Shown here one piece after another: positions 55,001 through 64,000 of a DNA stretch of 64,000 nt. Position 1 is the stretch's first letter; every line of letters starts with the position of its first letter. Both the position numbers and the translations under genes were made by a program. Below the pieces are notes generated by a model. The model was not told the DNA's origin, did no database searches, and saw only the letters and a list, made by a program, of their open reading frames with translations. The stretch comes from Xiphophorus maculatus (lineage: Eukaryota; Chordata; Actinopteri; Cyprinodontiformes; Poeciliidae): assembly GCF_002775205.1 (NCBI RefSeq), contig NC_036456.1, positions 26,385,850 through 26,449,849 of the forward strand, written 5' to 3'.

Positions 55001-58000
55001 CAGCGAGATCTAAAGAATATTCTAGAAAATGGTTAGTAAACGCAAAACATGAAGAGCCCAGACATTTGTTAGTTTTACAACTGTATTTATTTTTTATTTT
55101 ATTTATTTCAAACATGATAGTTGTATAAAATCATGCACAAGAACAAGGAATGCAAAAGACACACATTTTTGCACCACAGTACACAAAAATATGAGCACAA
55201 CCCTTTCAGATCCAAAAGAGATTAACTTCTTTGATGGTAACAAAGAGCAGGTTTACAAATATGATTAAATTGTGAAACTGTTGTAAAATAATTTTAATGA
55301 ATTAAAGTTCAGCTTCACTCATAAAACAGATGTGTTAAAAACAACACATGACGTGTTAAATTTTAACACATGCCGAATCTGCTCAGGGACAACACGTGTG
55401 TTGTTATTGACACAACTATTGTGTCATTGAAATCAACACAAACATGTGTTAAAATGTGTCATTTTGACAAACATGTGTAAAATTTGTTCTCATAGCTGGA
55501 GATGATGACTTCTTCATGAAGCAGAGCAATGCTAATCTCGTACCAGGCTTAGAGACAAAAGACCAGAGAAATAACAAAACTAATTTGTTAGTGAAATGAT
55601 AAGACACTCTGTATAATATACAATGCAGTACAAACATATTTTTGTACTGCATTGTATCATTTATAAAGTTATTAAATTCTGCCACAATACAGCAATAATA
55701 ATTGCATTTTTAGATGAAGTAAAAATTGTTACAAATACTAAACAAAAAAAATTGAAAACAATTTTAGAAAAAAAAAATCATTGAGAGGAATTACACAATC
55801 TGCTGTCAGCAGGGAGTAAATTCTGCCTGACAAACACAGATTAACACAAAAATGTGTTGAAATATTCAACACAATCAGTGTATTATAATGTTGTCCATAT
55901 TTTAACACATTGTGTGTTAAAATAAACACAAAATGTGCATTAAAGGTGGTGACACATTTTTTGAGTTATTTTTCAACACGTCTGTTTTTAGAGTTTATTG
56001 TTTCCAGCTCCTGAAGCACTTTGTTGTTTTTATTCAGGTTTTCCTTCTCCAGTATTGGAAGCCAGTGGACAGACAAAACCCAGTGAGTTCTTACTCTTGG
56101 TTTAAACAAACAGGATTGCAACACTTCATTTAATCAGATGAATAATGTTTTCCTCACAAGAGCCTTCACCATGTATGGCGATTTGTAACATGTAAATGTT
56201 TGTTTGTTTCTCCTGCAGGAGAAAAGAAGATGAAGGAATTTGCAAGTATGTAAAATTCAATTCATAGCATCTACATTTCCTTGTTTGCTATATATTTTAC
56301 TTAAATAAAAGCAAATAACTGGAATAAAAGCAAAATCTCTTTCTTTATGCAGGCACGTATAGCTTCAGCTAAATGTTGCCCAGGTTGTGCTGGCACGTTA
56401 AAAATATAACTCCAAAAACATGTTTCTAACTATTTTTTCCCTACCTTATTTTCTTCCCATTCCAGATTATATTGGGCTAAGTTTTCATATAATTTCTTGA
56501 AAAAACAAAAAGTTAGTATAGCTTAACCTGAGAAATAGCAGTTTGCTACCAGTTAGTCAGCTGGAAAACAAATGTAAAATTGATTCATTCAAATTTTTAA
56601 TGAAAATTGTTACGACCAAGCAGAAGCTAGTCTAATGACAAGTAGAATCATAAAATTGTACAATTAAATGCATTCCTTCCTAAGAGCCAAAATTGAAATG
56701 CAAACTTTACCAAAGAAATTTCAATAACTTTTCATATTAACTAGCATAACAGTGGCATAAATTAGCATGATTAAGTGAGTTTAGGCCAAGATTGTTAGTA
56801 ATTAATTTTCATTTAATGTTTTTTTTCAACACAGTGAACGTCACCCTGGATTCCAGCACGGCCCATCCCAGATTGATCCTGTCAGGAGATTTGAAAAGTG
56901 TGAGCTTGCTGATCAGTGATTTCAACATTTAATAACTAACGCATGTTTTATTTTTACATTTTAGAAAATATGTCTAATAATCCTTTTTTATGCAGGTTTG
57001 GTGTGGGGACCGATACCACCACGTTCCAGAAACTCCAGAGAGGTTCGACAAAGTGGTCTGTGTCCTGGGAAGAGAAGCAATCTCCCATGGGAAACATTAC
57101 TGGGAGGTAATAGGCTGTTACAACAAAACAAAAATCACAATTTTTAATGAAATTGAGAAGCTTGTACTCTCTAAAAAGTTACACGTTGCTTTTCAGAACT
57201 TATCTGAAAAATAAAGATCACTTCCAGGAACTTACAGGATACTTCCCATAACATTTTCTACAAGCCTCATGATTTATGTTACTTTCATTGAATTTACACG
57301 GTTACTCTCACAGTTTAATGGTTCTTACAGCTTACTGACTCTTAGTGGTTACTCTCTAGAAACTATATGAGAAAACCATCTTACTGACTGTAAGCTAAAA
57401 TAAAAATGTTAAAAAGTATGTTCTGAGTAAGAACCAACCTACACGCGTTGAGAAAGTAGCACCTCACATTTTGTAAATTTAATCTTTAACTTTCTTGAAA
57501 GAAACTGTCAAGTATAAGCATTTCATTTCAGTCAATATCAATAATTATTGATTTGTTTTTTTGTTTAAAATATCTGAAATACTGCCAAACTGGGGGACGT
57601 TACCTTTCTTGTTTTATCCAGATTTTACTCTATGCTGTTTTTTATTTTTAAGCAGTTATGAGGCAAAACCTTAACCTGCTGCTGCGGCAGTTACTCAACA
57701 GGTCGTTGCTAGGTAACCAAAGAATGAGTGAGTTGCTAGGTAACCAAAGAATGAGAGAGTTACCAACCATAAGAGGTTGAGCAGCTAAAGCCTTTCCTCT
57801 ACCTATCTCCCAGAATGCTGTGCGGTTCTGGCTCAGAGTGTATTATCCACTGATATTGATCATGTGTCTGTCACTTTATATATTGTTACTGATTTATTGT
57901 CCATCTGTATTTGTAACAGTGCAACATTTGTGACTAGAAATAGATGTAAACTGTCAACATTACTGGTTGGATGGTTTTGTTCCAAGCTGCAGTCTTTCAG

Positions 58001-59310
58001 GATTTGCTGTGTTTGATGACGCAACATGTTGTGCTTCCTGTGAACAGGTGGAGGTGAACGGGAAAACGGACTGGGATCTGGGCGTGGTCAGACAGTCCGT
58101 CAACAGGAAGGGGAAGATCGATTACACCCCAGACAACGGCTTCTGGTTCCTCAGCTTAAGAGACAAGTGAGTTTAATTCGATAAGATCTTCTAAGAAATA
58201 GATAAAATACATGCTTAAAGGTTTATATTTTCAAAAGGTACTTTTAATCTAATGAAAGAACCAAACTGGAGTGTGTAGGTTCACTTTAGTGAATATCACT
58301 AATGTCAATAAATATTGCAACAATAAAGAAGTTTCCTATAATTCTTTTTTTTAAATTACGAGAAAAAGTCATATTAGCAGAAGAAAATTGTAAAAATACT
58401 AAAAAAAATAGAAAGCTTTGATAGAGTTATGAAGTTCTGAGAAGACCATCTTGTCAAGTACATGATTATTTCTTTGAAATAGACCCAATCATTTGCTCAA
58501 TCGTTTCAAAGTTCTGCTACTAATAATAATAATTTGATGCTAACGTGTTAAAAAATTAATTATTTCCTTATTTGGAAAACTGATACCAAAAGTATAACTT
58601 CACAATAGTGCTCATTTTCATTTTATTTGTTATTTTTTAATTTTTTGTGAAGGACTTAAAATTACTACTTCATTTTACTAATATTACAACTTTATTTTAA
58701 TAATATTATGACTTTATTCTCATCACATTACAACTTTATTGTCTTAAGGCATTTTTCCTATATTATTCCAACTTTATTCTGGTAATGTTATGACTTTATT
58801 CTCATTATTATGACTTTATTCTCGTATTATAACGGGAACTTTTTCACGTTAAAACCCTGAATCTGACTGTGTGTCCACTCTTTCCATCATGGCTCTATAG
58901 GCAGGCAGTCATAAGAAAATATAATTGTTTTCTTCTTTGCCCTCAGACACAAATACGCCTTTCGCTCTGAGCCTTGCACAGAGGTGGAGATGAAACTTCG
59001 ACTTCATAAGATTGGAATATTTGTGGACTATGAGAAAGGAGAGGTGAAAACGATACAAAACCTTTTTTTACTTTAAGAAACTCATCAATCCAACGACTAA
59101 CGGTTGGATACTTTACTGCTAAGTTAGATAACTGTCCTTTTTCTTTTCTTTTTCCCACAGGTATCCTTTTACAACGTTGATGCCAAAGTCCACATCTACA
59201 CTTTCTATGACATCTTCACCGAAAACCTCTTCCCCTTCTTCAGCCCCTGCACCAACAAATCAGGAAAAAACGAAATGCCCCTGATCATCACTCCTGTACA
59301 CATGGAGTAA
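49017..59310 (+). CDS. TRIM-family RING E3 ubiquitin ligase (RING, B-box 2, coiled coil, PRY-SPRY), complete, 608 aa
   Basis: Predicted E3 ubiquitin ligase of the TRIM class IV layout, often immune-related in fish. Exons: 49017-49157, 49955-50195, 51390-51637, 52333-52437, 53932-54027, 54576-54809, 54884-55031, 56038-56082, 56219-56245, 56835-56899, 56996-57106, 58048-58166, 58947-59043, 59161-59310 (TAA); all phases agree. RING C3HC4: Cys15, Cys18, Cys30, His32, Cys35, Cys38, Cys51, Cys54. B-box 2 ligands: Cys202, His205, Cys213, Asp216, Cys221, Cys224, His229, His232; an intron splits this domain after residue 210. Coiled coil about 246-355. PRY from about 429 ([15 protein letters not shown]) and SPRY to the end ([44 protein letters not shown]). 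The linker between RING and B-box is unusually long. An AG directly before the ATG suggests a spliced 5' UTR exon upstream. It resembles TRIM39/zinc-binding-protein-A33-like fish proteins; I do not assign an ortholog. Confidence 0.92.
52636..52980. mobile_element. CACTG-type MITE (EnSpm/CMC-like), intron of the TRIM gene
   Basis: The left end is CACTGCAAAAACACAAAATT; the right end AAATTTGTATTTTTGCAGT is its imperfect complement. The two halves are also near-inverted (TTAGTTTTGTTTTATTTCAA against TTGAAATAAGACAAAACTAA), so the element folds on itself. The CACTG termini suggest the EnSpm/CMC superfamily. A clear target duplication is not visible. Confidence 0.7.
53410..53640 (-). mobile_element. 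CR1/L2-type LINE fragment, minus strand, TRIM intron
   Basis: The minus strand reads [34 protein letters not shown] and then [16 protein letters not shown]. These are two separate parts of a fish LINE polymerase brought together by an internal deletion. Open but truncated at both ends. Confidence 0.7.
55317..55994. mobile_element. 678-bp MITE rich in AACACA/TGTGTT, TRIM intron
   Basis: The left end ACTCATAAAACAGATGTGTT and the right end (reverse strand ACTCTAAAAACAGACGTGTT) form terminal inverted repeats of about 28 bp. Sub-terminal regions carry many AACACATGTGTTAAA-like palindromic repeats. A perfect 17-bp hairpin (55618-55657) lies inside. No transposase. The class is unclear and the target duplication is not obvious. 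Confidence 0.7.
55618..55657. other. Perfect 17-bp hairpin inside the MITE
   Basis: Arms 55618-55634 (ATACAATGCAGTACAAA) and 55641-55657 are exactly complementary, with loop CATATT. Being perfect inside a diverged element, it may be a later nested palindromic insertion or a locally corrected structure. Confidence 0.9.
57525..57905 (+). repeat. Interspersed repeat family A, copy 3, in an intron of the TRIM gene
   Basis: The best-preserved plus-strand copy. X-box-like sites lie at 57705-57717 and 57732-57744, and the CCCAGAATGCTGTGCGG block is at about 57812-57828. It matches the minus strand of 770-1215 over nearly 400 bp with scattered substitutions, which indicates two independent insertions of one family. 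Confidence 0.7.
58660..58845. repeat. Degenerate tandem repeat (ATTATGACTTTATTCTC unit), TRIM intron
   Basis: Seven or so units of about 22-28 bp with an ACTTTATTCT core, a type often seen in fish introns. A reverse-oriented piece (TTACGAGAAAAAGTCATATT) lies at about 58356-58375. Confidence 0.75.
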
Positions 59311-60116
59311 AAGCTAACGTGTTTTTAAAGTTCCTCAGATACTTCAGAATGAGTTTTGTTCATTTTTTTACAGCTTTTTCCACATTACTAGAAATCTAAT
59401 GTGATAATTTAATACTGAAGAACGGATTGACTTCCTGGAATCCCAGGACTGAACCCGAATGACAATTATTGTTTTTCTTTGTTGTTGTTTCTTCAAAAAA
59501 CAAGCTAGCCTCACGTGAGAGGTTCAGAATGTGGAAAAGGACAATTATTTCTGACTTCATTTGGTTTTCAGTTCTTGTACCATATTTTATCCCTTCTGTT
59601 TACTTAACACAAATTTACTTTATTTGTAATATACCTTTAAATATTTACAGCAGAGGAAAAACAGTATGGCTGCTGCTGAAGAAACTGTTGTGTAAAGAAC
59701 ATTGTTCATAATATTTAGTATCGTAATTTTTGTTTAAACGCCACATTCTGTTACATTAAATGGAGAATTTAGATGTTTTTTAAGTGGGGTTCTGTTGAGA
59801 GGTTATTAGCTGATAACAACTTACCTTCAGTCTCTAGTCATACAGAATGACAAGAGATTAGATGCTAAAGCTAACTGCTATTCTCCCTTGAGCAAGAGTA
59901 AGAGGATATCTGCCATCTTGAAATTACCTATGACTAATAAAAAAATTTATTAGTTTGCACATTTAAACTAATATGCTAATAGCAGGGCTAATTGTTTTGT
60001 TTATCAACTTTTGCTAACTTTGGAAATGTTTAGTGCATTTAGCTTCCCTTAAGTAAATTTTTCCAGAAAAATTTTAAAGCACTAATTTACTTTGCTGTTT
60101 TGTAAACGTTCAGTTA

Positions 60117-60122
60117 AATAAA
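60117..60122 (+). terminator. Candidate polyadenylation signal of the TRIM gene
   Basis: AATAAA, 807 nt after the stop codon, followed by TG/T-rich DNA. No better hexamer lies nearer the stop, so a 3' UTR of about 0.8 kb is plausible. Confidence 0.4.
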
Positions 60123-61754
60123 ATTTGACATCTGTGTTGAAGTTTTAGTTTTTTGACTGTTAAGTATTCTTGAAATAGTTAAATGCTTATGTTCATGCTC
60201 TTATTTTGAAGTGGATGAAGGCCATTTACGCAGCAGTTCTGTTAACTCTCCTCATTCTTTTTCCACCCCAGAAACGTTATTGAGCAAGTGGGAAGTATAA
60301 ACAAATTAACAAATGAGGAATACATAAAAATACAACACTCACATGGGTAAACAACTAGGGGTGTTACACAAAAATATGCAAAAAATCCAAAAATATGAAT
60401 TATTTTAGAGCTTCCTCATGTTCTCATTACACATGGTAATTATCAACATGGTTGAAATATATGTTTCAAATAGTCAATATTTTATTGCTGATATCTTGAA
60501 TTGGAGTCTCCATACAAGAGATACCTTAATAATTAACTAATAATGTCATAAACTAATTTTCAGATATCTGGAATGTAAGTATGGTGAAGCTGATTTTATG
60601 TTAACGCGGCCTGCCATAAAATGCACAGTCAGAGCAAAGTCAGATTATCAATTCTTCAACATATATTTGTTTAACTAAATGTAAAAACTAAACCCTGGCG
60701 GCTGCTGGGGTTATAACACAACTGGGGGAAACACTGACACTTTAGTCAAAACTCGTTTTAAATATTTAGAATGCAATAGTAAAGAGTCAGACGAAAGTGA
60801 TCGTATGCTAAACTCAAATTAATTTTCACCTTCGTAGCAGAGAGACAACACCAATATGCAGGTAGCCACTGATGAGATGACTTAGATCAGTGGTTCGTAA
60901 CCTTTTTGAGGTACCAAACCCTCCAGTTTTATATGCACATTCACTGAACCCTTCCTTAGTGATAAATAAAATATGATTTTTTTTCCAAATTCAAGACATA
61001 TTTATACGTTTTTTTACTGGTGCACAAAATGAGCCATGCATGAACATCGCCTTGCTCAAAGAACAAAACCAACACAGTGCATGAACTCACAACAAATTAC
61101 GGTATTACTTTATTCAGACCCCCAAAATATATTTTTTTACTATTTACTAATTAAAAATAAATTTAGATTTTTTTTGAAGAATTAAATTTTTTTTTAATAA
61201 CTTAATTTTTTTTATTTTAAATTTAATTAGTTTTTTGTCAATCCACAAAATACTTTTTTGGAGCCAGAATAAAGCCTGTTCCTATTTTTTTGTAAGTTTT
61301 CTATTTGCTTTATGAAATTTTCATCAGACTCTGCAACTCCAACCTGCATTTTGGTTCTACCTCAAAACCTTAAATAATGACATAGACAAAACACTGCAGA
61401 AAATAGAAGCAAAAGAAAAAATGCTGCAAATAGTAAAAACAGCAACTATCAAACGCTGCAAACTTGCACCACACAATGAAAATGTTCCAGATGTTGAACA
61501 AATCCAACAACATAAGGGACCAGACCCTGAGTATAGTCGGGATTTCAGGATTTTAATAAGATTTGCTGAAGAAATTTGAAGGAAGAAAGAAAAGTTGCTC
61601 TATATTTAATGCCAGTTTTCTGCAATAGTACATCAGCATATTTGTGTAATACTAGCCACTCCAGCCCTACGACAGACTGTCGACTTGTCCAGGGTGACCT
61701 GGCCCCTTGCCTGAAACGTTTGCTGAGGCACCGGCACCTCTCCCGACCCCACTA

Positions 61755-61930
61755 GCAGTTAACTAGCATCCCCAGAACCAGAACCAAACATGGAGAAGCA
61801 GCATTCAGCTTCTATGCACCACAAATCTGGAACACACTTCCAGAAAACTGCAAAACAGCCAAAAACACTGAGTTCTTTTAAATCTAGACTAAAAACCCAC
61901 CCAATTAGAGCTTATTTTGAAATATAATCA
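61755..61930 (+). mobile_element. CR1/L2-type LINE 3' ORF fragment
   Basis: Encodes PRTRTKHGEAAFSFYAPQIW followed by a NTLPENCKTAK-like and SFKSRLKTH tail in plus-strand frames, homologous to 11330-11470. 5'-truncated and embedded in the hAT-like element. Confidence 0.7.
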
Positions 61931-61988
61931 ATAAAACATTGATCAAAATTTTTCTATGACCGCATTTTCTGACATATGACACACAGGC

Positions 61989-62258
61989 TCAACAACTTAA
62001 TTCCAGGGAATGGAAAATTAACATTTTTGAAGAACTGCAGTTCTTCAGAAACTGCTGGGATACTTGGGGCTCTTCACCATCCTCCGTTTCACCGATCGTC
62101 ATTCCCTCCATCGTCATTACAGCACGGCGAGCTTGTTCATTGAATCCTTCGAATGCCATTTCACTGCACTTTAGATAGTGGAACACCTTAATGAGACCTG
62201 ACTTCCCCAAGGTCCATAATGTTCTGATGATCTCATCCAGTACTTGCTCCATGTCCAC
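61989..62258 (-). other. Unassigned 89-aa open frame inside the hAT-like element
   Basis: Starts MDMEQVLDEIIRTLWTLG and contains YLKCSEMAFEGFNEQARRAV. Its amino-acid composition looks protein-like (helical, few low-complexity runs), unlike most random frames here. I cannot match it to a family. It may be a captured exon or a transposon ORF fragment; no splice sites or start context support expression. Confidence 0.3.
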
Positions 62259-63374
62259 TTTCTTTTCCGTCTAGATAGGTTGTCTCTAGATGCTTATTTT
62301 ATCTCCTGGCTGGCTCGCCAAGATTTTATATTATCTGTTTTTCTTTTACAGTCTAACCATAAAGCTTTGATAATTAGAAATGACTCCCAAATTGTGTCCA
62401 AATGCTGTGAATTGATTTTATAAAAAGTTTCAGGGAGCAAAAGCAGATTTAATAATTATTGTTTTTCAGATATTTGTGATTCAACTCTTAAATGTAAAAA
62501 TAGTCAGAGATAAGAAACAACTTTTAGGTTTTATTCTTAACATGTGAAACTGAAAAATACATATTGAACTAGCAACATTGAGTATATAGGAACCTTTCAG
62601 TAATTTCTCAAAGAAACAATGCTTGAACAGTTTAAAAACAGAAAAAAGCTCAGAAGAAAAACACTGAAATACAAATCAGTCAAGACTCTGAAACTTTGCA
62701 ATTTAAATCAAGGCATTTGAACAGATTGTTTGTTCTCAGGTGCTCAGGTGTGACTTTATGATGTTTGTTTTTGAGTTCTCAGAGAAGGATTTTGCCTAAA
62801 TAATGGCTGTCTAAAATGCAGCGTGGGGTTCATTTGTGGCTCTGAACAGATTATATGTGGTCCCCACTTCTGAAAAGTGTTAGTTCACATTACAAAAAGT
62901 TTGTTCACCACTGACCTGAATGTGTTGCACATCATGTTCTTAGTGCTTGATTAGTCAAACATGTTTCACATATCAGGATTAATAAGTTAATTATTTATTC
63001 AAGAAAATGAAATCAGCAACAATTTAGAGCTGACTGCCACCAATGTTAGCAGAATGATAATGACACTGAAACTGGACTAAACCCAACATTGTCACCATGT
63101 AAGATGTAACTCAGTATGAGCTAAAGGCTACCAATATGCTAATTAGTTATTTGCAAGGCAAACAATGAGAGCTACCACAATGCTCAACATTTGCATCAAT
63201 AATTTAAATAAACGCAAAGTTAGTGTTCGGAAAAATATTATCTAAGTTCATTTACTTATGAGTTTATTTGAAAGGCTATGTTTTCATAGTATTACTCTCT
63301 GTGTTGTTTACTTGACTCCTTTCTTTTATGGTACATTATTAACTGTTTTTGGATGTTTGCTTGAGGGTTAGAAA

Positions 63375-63762
63375 TGTTTACATATGCTTGTGTTATCAGC
63401 TGCTTTTGTCTTTAAGTGTCTGTGTTATCAGCTGCCTGTGAAACTGACTTGTAACGGTCAGCCTTATGCCCTTGTAAGGGCATGTCCACAGAAGGTCCCA
63501 GAACATCTTGTGGTAAAGGTTATTGATGAATTGTTTGTGTGACTGTGTGAAAAAGCCCAACCTCTTTCCTTGTAATCATAATAAAAGGCAGTTGGGGACT
63601 GAGAGCTGGCAGAGTTGACCCCAGACAGTGTGTGATGGCGGTTCTCCGTGTCTGGCTCTGCTCCCCTCTTCTGCAGTAAAGCAATTTATGTCTCTGGTTG
63701 ATTCTTTGCAGGTTGGGAACCAAAATAGACCCAAAAGTTAGTTTGCACAAAGTTAGTTCACA
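63375..63762 (+). mobile_element. Possible solo LTR of an endogenous retroelement
   Basis: The block has a promoter-like ATAATAAAAGG (about 63579-63589), then a GC-richer leader with GTGTCTGGCTCTGCTCCC, an AGTAAA polyadenylation-like hexamer, and a T-rich segment ending near GCACAAAGTTAGTTCACA. This order resembles U3-R-U5. Boundaries (TG...CA) and a target duplication are uncertain, and no internal viral gene is present in the window. Confidence 0.3.
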
Positions 63763-64000
63763 TCAGGTAATTAATCCTCAAACCACATTGTAATTTACTG
63801 TTACATGTAGACATTAACATGCAAGCAGATAAGAGACAAGGTTTTAGTGCTTTTATCTCCTTTCTAAGGTAATTCTGACCTTCATCAATAAAAAAAAGAT
63901 TTCTGTCACTTGATCAAAATCTCTGCAGCAAGACTCTAAAGAGAAACAAACAGAAGAGCTCTCAATTTTCCTGTTTTCATTTCTTTCAACTGGTTCATTT

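Larger units (their letters stand above)
60898..62913. mobile_element. Degenerate hAT element (about 2.0 kb) with nested repeat pieces
   Basis: The left end is CAGTGGTTCGTAACCTTTTTG; the right end read on the other strand is CAGTGGTGAACAAACTTTTTG, a good hAT terminal pair. The 8-bp flanks (ACTTAGAT and ACCTGAAT) agree at five positions, a possible decayed target duplication. Inside are a SINE/LINE-tail piece with CGACTTGTCCAGGGTGACC (about 61650-61755), a LINE C-terminal piece (61755-61930), and an unassigned minus-strand open frame (61989-62258). No DDE or BED domain is recognisable. Confidence 0.6.
59311..64000. other. TRIM 3' UTR and downstream intergenic DNA
   Basis: After the TRIM stop codon there is a probable 3' UTR to about 60.1 kb, then AT-rich DNA, the degenerate hAT-like element (60898-62913) and a possible solo LTR (63375-63762). 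Open frames at 59469-59711 and 63520-63750 have no recognisable product. No further gene is supported to the right edge. Confidence 0.6.

Noticed and set aside
1..64000. CRISPR array, operon, phage or bacterial defence system
   Set aside because: Spliced vertebrate genes and fish repeats fill the window; no regularly spaced direct repeats with unique spacers occur.

Overview
The window is nuclear DNA from a ray-finned (teleost) fish. The evidence is spliced genes with short exons and GT-AG introns, AT-rich non-coding DNA, CA/GT microsatellites, and typical fish repeats: Tc1-like fossils, hAT and TTAA-type MITEs, CR1/L2- and RTE-type LINE tails, and tRNA-derived SINEs. There is no prokaryotic architecture, CRISPR array or operon.

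Four protein-coding genes can be rebuilt exon by exon with consistent splice phases. (1) Minus strand, 2339-13594: the first six coding exons (215 aa) of exocyst subunit exoc6b; the rest lies left of the window. (2) Plus strand, 14308-23161: a complete 17-exon tkfc (triokinase/FMN cyclase, 578 aa), divergent from exoc6b across about 0.7 kb. (3) Plus strand, 29054-38303: a complete 18-exon gene (623 aa) for a Sec23/Sec24-like zinc-finger plus vWA protein of the kind annotated in fish as circularly permutated Ras protein 1-like. (4) Plus strand, 49017-59310: a complete 14-exon TRIM protein (608 aa; RING, B-box 2, coiled coil, PRY-SPRY). A weaker candidate is a two-exon minus-strand transcription unit at 41710-42280 that could encode 62 aa.

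The rest is intron and intergenic DNA filled with layered repeats. The best resolved are a TTAA-flanked MITE (34576-34986), a young fold-back element with a 5-bp target duplication (46757-47199), a SINE with an exact 16-bp target duplication (46347-46529) inside a Tc1-like fossil, a degenerate hAT of about 2 kb (60898-62913), and two repeat families that spread RFX X-box-like motifs through the region.

The genes are unrelated in pathway: vesicle tethering, triose/FMN metabolism, a COPII-coat-like fold, and ubiquitin ligation. No wholly new system was found. The most unusual items are the motif-bearing repeats, the unclassified fold-back element, a cluster of overlapping perfect hairpins at 40364-40436, and the candidate microprotein gene.
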